Below, in pieces: positions 9,108 through 15,155 of a stretch of DNA of 64,000 bases (position 1 is the stretch's first letter; each line of letters opens with the position of its first letter). Under the pieces are notes generated by a model. That model made no database searches. It saw nothing but the letters and a program-made list of their open reading frames with translations, and was not told where the DNA came from. The position numbers and the translations under genes are program-made. Source of the stretch: Bacillota bacterium (GTDB taxonomy: Bacteria > Bacillota > SHA-98 > UBA4971); assembly GCA_024653485.1 (NCBI GenBank), contig JANLFY010000004.1:167901-231900 (forward strand), read 5' to 3'.

Positions 9108-9123
9108 CTCGTCGCAAGACGAG
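9108..9123 (+). terminator. GNRA-capped hairpin just after the permease stop
   Basis: CTCGTC, a GCAA loop and GACGAG form a perfect 6-bp hairpin starting directly after the permease stop codon. No T-run follows, so it may be a weak or Rho-dependent 3' end or an mRNA-stabilising structure rather than a classical terminator. Confidence 0.4.
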
Positions 9124-9252
9124 CCAGCCAGCTAGGGCTTGCGCGCGACGACCGAGGGCGCGGCGGGCTTGTCAGGCGCTGAGCGCTGAGGAGGAGCAAG
9201 GCCGGACGGGCTCGGCCGCAGACTCGAGGGACGTGACGCGAAAGGCTACAGA

Positions 9253-9281
9253 GCAGGATTTCCCTACGCAGGAGGGAATAC
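9253..9281 (+). promoter_or_regulatory. Sigma-H-like promoter of hpf
   Basis: GCAGGATTT, an 11-base spacer and AGGGAATAC fit the Bacillus sigma-H pattern (RnAGGAwWW, 11-12 bases, RnnGAATww) with only the final base off. Transcription would begin near 9288, leaving a 40-base leader to the hpf start at 9329; this makes the in-frame ATG at 9287 unlikely as a start. B. subtilis hpf (yvyD) is known to be under sigma-H as well as sigma-B, which agrees. Confidence 0.6.
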
Positions 9282-9328
9282 TATACATGGAAGCCTTACG
9301 CTCACGAGCCGGAAAGGAGCTGGTCGAG

Positions 9329-9877
9329 ATGGAGATCACCATCAAAGGCAAGAACATGGAAGTCACAAGAGCTCTCCGGGAGTACGCCGAGAAGAAGGTC
9401 GGCAAGATTCAGCGGTTCTTCGAAGGCGATATGGTGGATGCCCAGGTGACCATGGGCATTGAGAAAGGGCTTCACATCGTGGAGGTCACAATGCAGATAA
9501 ACGGTCTGCTCCTCCGGGGCGAGGAGAAGACAGGTGACATGTACGCGTCAGTGGATGGGGCCGTTGACAAGATCGAAAGGCAGATCCGCAAGTACAAGAC
9601 CCGCATCAACCGCCGCCTCCGTCAGATAGGGACGCACCTCGTGGAAGAAGCCTTCGTACCCGAAGGGCCTGGGACGGTGGAGGAAGCCGAGGACGAGGCT
9701 CGAATCGTCAGGACGAAGCGATTCGCGGTGAAACCCATGTCTGTCCAGGAAGCGGTGATGCAGATGGAGCTTCTAGGGCACGACTTCTACGTGTTCTCCA
9801 ACGCCGAGACGGAGGAGGTAAACGTGGTCTACAGGCGCAAGGACGGGAACTACGGCCTGATAGAGCCGGAGTTTTGA
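9329..9877 (+). CDS. hpf: Long-form ribosome hibernation promoting factor
   Basis: The 182-residue product has an N-terminal S30AE/RaiA domain (MEITIKGKNMEVTRALREY onward, about residues 1-100), a short linker, and the C-terminal dimerisation domain (KPMSVQEAVMQMELLGHDF to the end). Long HPF binds the 30S decoding region and joins two 70S ribosomes into inactive 100S dimers in stationary phase. The ATG at 9329 is chosen over upstream in-frame starts because AAGGAG lies nine bases ahead and a sigma-H-like promoter would start transcription at about 9288. Its position shortly before secA and prfB matches B. subtilis. Confidence 0.92.
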   Translation: MEITIKGKNMEVTRALREYAEKKVGKIQRFFEGDMVDAQVTMGIEKGLHIVEVTMQINGLLLRGEEKTGDMYASVDGAVDKIERQIRKYKTRINRRLRQIGTHLVEEAFVPEGPGTVEEAEDEARIVRTKRFAVKPMSVQEAVMQMELLGHDFYVFSNAETEEVNVVYRRKDGNYGLIEPEF

Positions 9878-10002
9878 GTCAGCGTCTCGCCTTCGAGCAT
9901 GAGTGTTCAACTGGCGCGGCTTTCGCGGGCTTCGCGGGAGCCGCGTGTCACATAGCAATCTTCGGGAGTCGCTTGGAACGCCGCACGTCGGGGAGTGATG
10001 CG

Positions 10003-11169
10003 GTGGGCGCGGTCACGCTGGTCGTGTTCGAGGGAGGAGAACCGAGAAGCGAGGTGGAGGAGCTCGTTGTCGCCGTCAGGAAGGCCGTGGTCCTTGACAA
10101 CCTCGCGAGGTTCGCGTGCCTGCCAGACCTCTCTGGAATCCTGCTATGCACTACCTATGAAGACCTTGCTTCCGCAGCAGCGCGCACGGGAGACAACATC
10201 AAAGTTGAGCTGGTGCCTTCGCGCGGCCGGTTTCATTTCGGGGAGCAGCTGGCCGCGGTCATCAGCAAGCATCGGCTGAAGGCCGTGCTCTATATGGGCG
10301 GCGCGTCGGGTTCCCTCCTCCAAGCTGAAGAGGTATCGGAAGTCGTAGGCGCTCTTGCGCGCGCTGAGACGCTAGTTGTGGCCAACAACGTTTTCTCCAG
10401 CGACATAGTGGGCTTCACGCCAGCGCACGCTGCGGTGCGCCTCGCCGCTGCGCTGCCGCCCTCCGACAACGCTCTTGCCATGGTGTTGTCGAGCGTGCTG
10501 CCGATCACGCGCATGAGTGAGACGGTGGGGACGACGTTTGACGTGGACACGCCGGCAGACGTGGCTGTGCTGAGCTTGCATCCGGCTGCGGGCTCGCACG
10601 TCAGGTCGGTCACAGGCGCGCTTGACCTGGAGCCTGCGCGAGGGCGCCTTCTATCGGCGCTTGATGCCCTTGCGACCCCTCTCGCGGAGATCGCCATCAT
10701 GGGCCGGGTGAACCCCGATGCGGTTTCGTACGTCAATCGCCATCTCCAGTGCAGGACACGGGTGTTCTCGGAAGAACGGGGCATGAAGGCTCTCGGGAGA
10801 CAACACAGCGGGCAGGTTGTGTCCCTGATCGGGTGCTTGGTCGAGCAGGTAGGGTTCGCCGCTCTCACGAAGGCGCTCGAGAGGGTAGCGACCGCGGCCT
10901 TCGTGGATTCCAGGGTCCTTTTCCATCACTTCGGCCTGAGACTCTCGGCGAACGACAGATTCAACTCCGACTTGCTGCGTCCTGGAGATATCGTAAACCA
11001 TGTGGCACGAGAGTTTACAGGATGTGTTCTCGGCGCAAGGGTTCCGGTGGTGCTGGGAGGCCATTGCCTGGTGTCGGGCGGGTTGCGGGCGCTCGTGGAC
11101 GCTGCTGTCCGGCGAGGAAGACAAAAAAGTGACCACTCCCCGGGGTCCAGGCAGGATTCCCATCTATGA
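10003..11169 (+). CDS. Conserved protein with a nucleotidyltransferase-like fold, function unknown
   Basis: The first ~220 residues resemble a GT-A/nucleotidyltransferase fold: an opening strand VTLVVFEGG, a central YMGGASGSLL turn, LPPSDNALAM, and a closing FDVDTPADVAVL much like the 'DIDTPED' end of MobA/CofC-type transferases. The second part (about 230-388) is distinct, with RVFSEERGMKA and VVLGGHCLVSGGLRALVD, and I do not recognise it. No activity can be named; a sugar- or cofactor-nucleotide role is speculation. The frame opens at a TTG at 9874 overlapping the hpf stop, but GGGGAG seven bases before the GTG at 10003 makes that a better start. It follows hpf on the same strand. Confidence 0.6.
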   Translation: MGAVTLVVFEGGEPRSEVEELVVAVRKAVVLDNLARFACLPDLSGILLCTTYEDLASAAARTGDNIKVELVPSRGRFHFGEQLAAVISKHRLKAVLYMGGASGSLLQAEEVSEVVGALARAETLVVANNVFSSDIVGFTPAHAAVRLAAALPPSDNALAMVLSSVLPITRMSETVGTTFDVDTPADVAVLSLHPAAGSHVRSVTGALDLEPARGRLLSALDALATPLAEIAIMGRVNPDAVSYVNRHLQCRTRVFSEERGMKALGRQHSGQVVSLIGCLVEQVGFAALTKALERVATAAFVDSRVLFHHFGLRLSANDRFNSDLLRPGDIVNHVAREFTGCVLGARVPVVLGGHCLVSGGLRALVDAAVRRGRQKSDHSPGSRQDSHL

Positions 11170-11179
11170 GGTAGAATAG
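11151..11179 (+). promoter_or_regulatory. Second sigma-H-like promoter
   Basis: GCAGGATTC, an 11-base spacer and GTAGAATAG match the sigma-H pattern and share the GCAGGATT core with the hpf promoter 1.9 kb upstream. It overlaps the end of the preceding gene and would start transcription about 35 bases before the next start codon. Confidence 0.55.
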
Positions 11180-11221
11180 GTTAGGCGTTGGCATAAAGTT
11201 GAAAGCAAGGGAGCCTGTTCT

Positions 11222-12220
11222 ATGGCACCCCAACGAGGGACGCGTCACGAACGCGGCGCTGAAGGCGTTCCGGAGCAGGCGGCCGCTCTCAAGGCGGCTA
11301 TAAGTCAGATATCGGGTGTGGCATCAGTCAGCGTCAGCAGCGATCCTGAGGGCCGCGTGAGTGCCATCGACGTGCTTGTTGAGAAAGGAGTCCAGTCCCG
11401 GCGGATCGTTCGAGACGTGGAGTCTGCATGCGCAGCGCACCTAGGCCGCAGGTTGCCGTCAGAAGCTATCACCATTACCAGGGAGCGCGCCGGGGCCATG
11501 TATGGAAGACGTGCGGGCCTCAGACCAGGGCCTGCGGTCGGCCTGGCCTTGGGCGGAGCGGAGACGGGTGTCTGCAGCGCACCCGCGGGACACGGAGACG
11601 GCGTCCGGGATGACCGGGTGCCTGGGGCAGACGGTGCAGCTTACGCGGTCGTCGGAGGCGAACTCCCGACAAGCCCGGGCACTGAGGTGTCTGCGGTGAA
11701 GAAGTACAGGGTGGTGTCACGGTCCAGTACAGCTGCCGGACGCGCCGAAAGGCCGCCGCGTGGGGGCGGCGAGCGTGAGGGCGGTGAAGATGACGTCCGG
11801 CCTGACCCACGCATAGGCGTGAAACGGTTGGGGGTGAACGTGTACCCTGACCGGATACATGCCATGGTCGAGCTGTCATGCGGCTCCAAGACCTTCGTCG
11901 GTGAGGAGGACGACCTTCCGAACGAACAGAACAGGTTCAGAGTGCCCGCTGCTGCGGCGCTCAAGGCCCTCGACAAGGCGTTCGGAGGGCTCGTGAGCGT
12001 CTCGGTGGACGACATACAGGTATGTCGGCTGTCGGGAAGGAAGACCGCCGTGGTGCTTGCCACCATCGGCTCGCCATGGGGCGATGTGCCTTCTAGCGGT
12101 GCGTCTTACGTAACACGAAGTGAAGAGGAGGCGGTCATAAGGGCTCTCCTTCACGCCGTAAACAGGTGCGTGACTCTCACATACGGAGGAGAGGACTCCT
12201 ACGAGGAAGACGCCGGGTAG
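11222..12220 (+). CDS. Conserved hypothetical two-part protein
   Basis: The 332-residue product has two conserved-looking parts joined by a variable Gly/Ala/Arg-rich linker (about residues 95-195). Part one (about 15-90) reads QISGVASVSVSSDPEGRVS and IVRDVESACAAHLGRRL; part two (about 198-325) begins RIGVKRLGVNVYPDRIHA and ends in AVIRALLHAVNRCV. Similar two-part hypothetical proteins sit near HD-domain genes in other clostridia as far as I recall, but no function is known to me. The ATG has AAGGGAG eight bases upstream, and a sigma-H-like promoter lies just before. It is the first gene of the stretch leading to the peptide ORF and HD-GYP gene. Confidence 0.6.
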   Translation: MAPQRGTRHERGAEGVPEQAAALKAAISQISGVASVSVSSDPEGRVSAIDVLVEKGVQSRRIVRDVESACAAHLGRRLPSEAITITRERAGAMYGRRAGLRPGPAVGLALGGAETGVCSAPAGHGDGVRDDRVPGADGAAYAVVGGELPTSPGTEVSAVKKYRVVSRSSTAAGRAERPPRGGGEREGGEDDVRPDPRIGVKRLGVNVYPDRIHAMVELSCGSKTFVGEEDDLPNEQNRFRVPAAAALKALDKAFGGLVSVSVDDIQVCRLSGRKTAVVLATIGSPWGDVPSSGASYVTRSEEEAVIRALLHAVNRCVTLTYGGEDSYEEDAG

Positions 12221-12312
12221 CCCCCAATAGTGTCTCCTCGGGACAACGCACACGCGGCGAGAGAACTGAACATCGTCATCAGCCTTGGAACCCCCCGCCG
12301 GAGAACCGCCAA

Positions 12313-12365
12313 CAGGCCGCTATCGTGGGTTACCGTAGTAACTCTAGGAGCGGCAAAGCGGCCTG
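12313..12365 (+). other. Candidate structured RNA ahead of the peptide ORF
   Basis: CAGGCCGCT (12313-12321) and AGCGGCCTG (12357-12365) are a perfect 9-bp inverted repeat; inside it GTTAC and GTAAC (12329-12342) form a smaller hairpin with loop CGTA. Downstream, CCGGGC and GCCCGG near 12407-12426 make another hairpin. Together they could be a leader RNA controlling the peptide/HD-GYP/DUF5317 genes. I looked for c-di-GMP riboswitch signatures and could not match the required segments in the right order. Confidence 0.35.
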
Positions 12366-12461
12366 GAACAACGCCTTGAGCGGAGAATAGGTCCCGATCC
12401 GAGTTCTCCGGGCCAGATCTAGCCCGGCATTTCACAAATGCGAATGGAGGCTGGAAGGCAG

Positions 12462-12536
12462 ATGAAGAACATCGTGAAGGCGATCCTTGCACTTGTGGCG
12501 TTGGTTTTGGCGGGCGGCGGCACGTTCTGGTGGTAA
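12462..12536 (+). CDS. 24-residue hydrophobic peptide ORF
   Basis: An ATG with GGAGG eleven bases upstream, and GGAAGG closer by, opens a 24-codon frame ending in TAA. The peptide begins MKNIVK, continues with an Ala/Leu/Val-rich core and ends GGGTFWW. A Lys-containing start, a hydrophobic run and an aromatic tail suggest a membrane-inserted or exported peptide. It has no cysteine, so it is not a standard AgrD-type thiolactone precursor. It sits about 200 bases before the membrane HD-GYP gene. It is too short for composition statistics; support comes from the ribosome site, the coherent peptide and its context. Confidence 0.45.
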   Translation: MKNIVKAILALVALVLAGGGTFWW

Positions 12537-12739
12537 GACGTACCAATTCACCGTGTGGGAGACGGGACTCGCGTCACGTGGGACGTCTGCTCATAGGGCG
12601 AAAGCAAGCGTGTATCAGGGGTGGTCATTCCAACTGCTAGATGCTCTGCTTTTCCGTGTTTGCAGTAGCAGATGGAGAAGGTGACCTCCTTTCTGGTACA
12701 ACCACGACGGAGCTGCCCCCGGTGGGGGTTCCCAATAGG

Positions 12740-14041
12740 ATGTTCTTCGAGGTGGGACACATTTTGCGTCAGGGCGTAGACCGCGCGACCGGTCAGCGGG
12801 GTCGCAGCAGCTTGCTCACCATATACATACTCGCTCTTGCAGGTATTGCTGTGATCGTGCTCCTGCTTGTGAGTTCATTCCTGCAAACCCCTTGGTGGCG
12901 TACCTTAGTGTTCTTTGGTGCCTTGTCCGTGGTTGCAGAGTGTTTTCCCGTGCCGCTTCCCCGAGGTGGCGCTGTATCAGTGAGCTTTGCGACCAACTTC
13001 GCCGCCATCCTCCTGTGCGGACCCGGAGCGGCATGGGTCGCGTCTCTCGACGGTCTGGCGAATGTTGTGCGACGACGAGCCAGCCCGGAGAGAGCCACGT
13101 TCAATGTTGCTCAGGTCATAGTGACTGTAGGTGCATCGGGGTTTGCCTACCAGTTTTCAGGCGGTCACATTGGCTTCCCTCAGCTGCCAGACGATGCTAT
13201 GCCGATGCTGTTCAGTGCACTCACGTACTTCCTAGTGAACGCTTCGCTCGTCACCGGGGTTATCTCGGTTTCAGAAGGGACTCCCTTTCGCGTGACCTGG
13301 TCCGGCAACATATCTGGAGTACTAAGGAATTACCTTGCTCTTGCTCCGTTAGGTTTTCTTATCGGTGCAGCGTACCCATACATAGGTATGTTGGGCACGA
13401 CGCTATTCTTCATCCCTCTTGTTCTCGCCCGCTACTCATTCCAAGAGTACATGAAGATGAAGGAGCTGTACGCCGGCACTGTTCGCGGGCTGGCGGCTGC
13501 TCTAGAGGCGAAAGACAAGTACACCCGCGGGCATTCAGACAGGGTGGCCGTTTACTCTGCCGCTATCGCTCGCCAGCTCCACATGGGCGAGAGCGAAGTC
13601 GAGAAGGTTGAGTACACAGGGCTGCTGCATGACATAGGAAAGATCGGCGTTCCCGACGAGCTCCTTTCCAAGTCAGGCCAGCTAAGGACGGACGAGTTCC
13701 AGACGATACAGCAACATCCGGTCACGGGCGCCAGGATCCTCTCCGAGATCAGCTTCCTGAGGGACGTGGCAGCAACGATACGTTGCCATCACGAGCGTCT
13801 CGACGGGCATGGTTACCCGAACGGCCTCACCGAGCGAGACATCCCTTTCCACGCCCGGATTCTTGCTGTGGCCGACGCCTACGACGCCATGACGTCGGAC
13901 AGACCATACCGCCGCGGGTACCCTCCGGAGGAAGCCGTGAGGCGCCTGCTGGCGGGGTCAGGCAAGCAGTTCGATCCGGAGGTGGTCAGGGCCTTTGTCG
14001 AGCACCTCAAGAAGCAGAAGGTGGTAGACGATGCTGGTTGA
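12740..14041 (+). CDS. Membrane-anchored HD-GYP phosphodiesterase
   Basis: From the start used here the protein has 433 residues: about six or seven membrane segments (to about residue 235), then a complete HD-GYP domain. It has the HD pair in LLHDIGKIGVP, the HHERLDGHGYP motif containing GYP, and ADAYDAMTSDRPYR. HD-GYP proteins hydrolyse c-di-GMP (some act on cGAMP or other dinucleotides); the membrane part probably senses a signal. The frame opens at 12641, but residues before the ATG at 12740 look unlike a membrane protein start and there is a G-rich site ahead of 12740; the start remains uncertain. The 3' end overlaps the DUF5317 gene by 11 bases. Confidence 0.88.
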   Translation: MFFEVGHILRQGVDRATGQRGRSSLLTIYILALAGIAVIVLLLVSSFLQTPWWRTLVFFGALSVVAECFPVPLPRGGAVSVSFATNFAAILLCGPGAAWVASLDGLANVVRRRASPERATFNVAQVIVTVGASGFAYQFSGGHIGFPQLPDDAMPMLFSALTYFLVNASLVTGVISVSEGTPFRVTWSGNISGVLRNYLALAPLGFLIGAAYPYIGMLGTTLFFIPLVLARYSFQEYMKMKELYAGTVRGLAAALEAKDKYTRGHSDRVAVYSAAIARQLHMGESEVEKVEYTGLLHDIGKIGVPDELLSKSGQLRTDEFQTIQQHPVTGARILSEISFLRDVAATIRCHHERLDGHGYPNGLTERDIPFHARILAVADAYDAMTSDRPYRRGYPPEEAVRRLLAGSGKQFDPEVVRAFVEHLKKQKVVDDAG

Positions 14042-14639
14042 CACGGCTGTAGCTTCTTTGGTCGTCGGCAAGCTCCGGGGCGGGACGTTATCGAGTCTCG
14101 GGGGAGTTCCGTTCAAGAGAGTTGAGTGCATAGTAGCGTCGCTCGTCATCGAAACCGCCATCGTTGGTTTTGGGCTCCGTGGCACTTCCGTCGTGCGCGC
14201 CGTGGCGCCTTACGCGTTCTTTCTCGGCTACGTTCTGCTCCTTTACGCCATCTGGGAGAACCGCCGTATTCGCTGGATGCCGCTCATTGGGATAGGCGTG
14301 GCGTTGAACTTCCTGGTCATCCTTTGCAACGGTATGCGAATGCCCGTGTCCGCAGATATGTTGGACGCGGTGGGCATGGCGCGGCAGGTTGCCTCGATAG
14401 AGGCGGGGAACGTCCTTACGTACAGACTCATAGACTCAGGCACCCGCTTGTGGCAGCTCGGAGACGTCATCCCCATCGGCTGGCCGTATCCTATCCACCG
14501 AGTCATTAGCGTCGGCGACGTCCTCATGGCCGTCGGCGTATTCCTCCTCATTCAACATGCGATGCTGGCGAATGGAAGCCCGCGGACCCGGCTCGGCCGT
14601 CGAGCCGGCACACTGGGGCGAACCTGGCGCCGCAGCTGA
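14031..14639 (+). CDS. DUF5317 family membrane protein
   Basis: This 202-residue membrane protein resembles the DUF5317 family: about four or five hydrophobic segments, the loop WENRRIRWMPLIGIG, then NFLVILCNGMRMPVSADM, and a C-terminal helix region around GDVLMAVGVFLLIQHAM. No activity is known. Its ATG lies inside the end of the HD-GYP gene (11-base overlap), which indicates translational coupling, so the two proteins probably work together at the membrane. The final ~25 residues are basic and Arg-rich. Confidence 0.75.
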   Translation: MLVDTAVASLVVGKLRGGTLSSLGGVPFKRVECIVASLVIETAIVGFGLRGTSVVRAVAPYAFFLGYVLLLYAIWENRRIRWMPLIGIGVALNFLVILCNGMRMPVSADMLDAVGMARQVASIEAGNVLTYRLIDSGTRLWQLGDVIPIGWPYPIHRVISVGDVLMAVGVFLLIQHAMLANGSPRTRLGRRAGTLGRTWRRS

Positions 14640-15155
14640 ATCCCATCATTGGCAGATCCCATCATTGGCAGAAAGTGCGTCTCCAGATCACCCGACTCTC
14701 GCCCATGGACTTCGTGGCCGCTTGTGGACGCTTGTGGCGGGACCGCCCGCCTGGCGTGAGGTTGCTGCACCGGCGCGTGGATGGTATAATTATCTCGCGC
14801 TCAGGGGACCTCGCTGCGCGAGCGGCGACGCCTCTGGCGTTAGCTTGTGCGGGTGCGAATGCCGTCAAGCGGGCGCCTCGCGGCAGCAAGGCGCCGGATG
14901 GACACTACACGCCTGCCGGGGGCGAAGATAGCGGCCTGCCGCTCTGACGAGCCGTTCCAAAGGACGCCGCCGCTTCGCGCGACGGTGGGGTTCCGAGAAG
15001 CCGCCTCCAAGAGGGCGGCCCACGAATGCACCCACGAACGCGTTGGACAGGACCGGCTAAGCGTTGAGGCACCGGACCCTGAGGCGTTGCAGCGCATTTC
15101 GCTGGACATTACGACTTGACGGGTATGTGGGCTGGATTGAAAGAAGGGAAGACTG
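14640..15155. other. 516-base gap: 16-bp tandem repeat, promoter and long secA leader
   Basis: Directly after the DUF5317 stop, ATCCCATCATTGGCAG occurs twice head to tail (14640-14655 and 14656-14671), a recent slip duplication. A strong promoter sits at 14762-14790. The remaining ~360 bases form the secA leader, with several short GC-rich hairpins. A 90-codon frame (14847-15119) crosses it but has no signal sequence or good ribosome site, so I do not call it a gene. Confidence 0.6.
14762..14790 (+). promoter_or_regulatory. Promoter for secA
   Basis: TTGCTG, a 17-base spacer and a perfect TATAAT. The predicted start near 14797 gives secA a leader of about 360 bases. Confidence 0.6.

Noticed and set aside
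9108..9328. raiA-motif noncoding RNA upstream of hpf
   Set aside because: The gap is only about 220 bases and the likely promoter leaves a 40-base leader, too short for that RNA.
12305..12400. c-di-GMP riboswitch ahead of the HD-GYP gene
   Set aside because: GGCAAAGC and GGTTACCG look suggestive, but they come in the wrong order and the other conserved segments are missing.
12462..12536. AgrD-type cyclic lactone autoinducer
   Set aside because: The peptide has no cysteine or serine at the ring position and no acidic C-terminal recognition tail, and DUF5317 is not AgrB.
14847..15119. 90-codon ORF as a SecM-like arrest peptide before secA
   Set aside because: It has no signal sequence, no good ribosome site and an Arg-rich composition typical of chance frames in GC-rich DNA.
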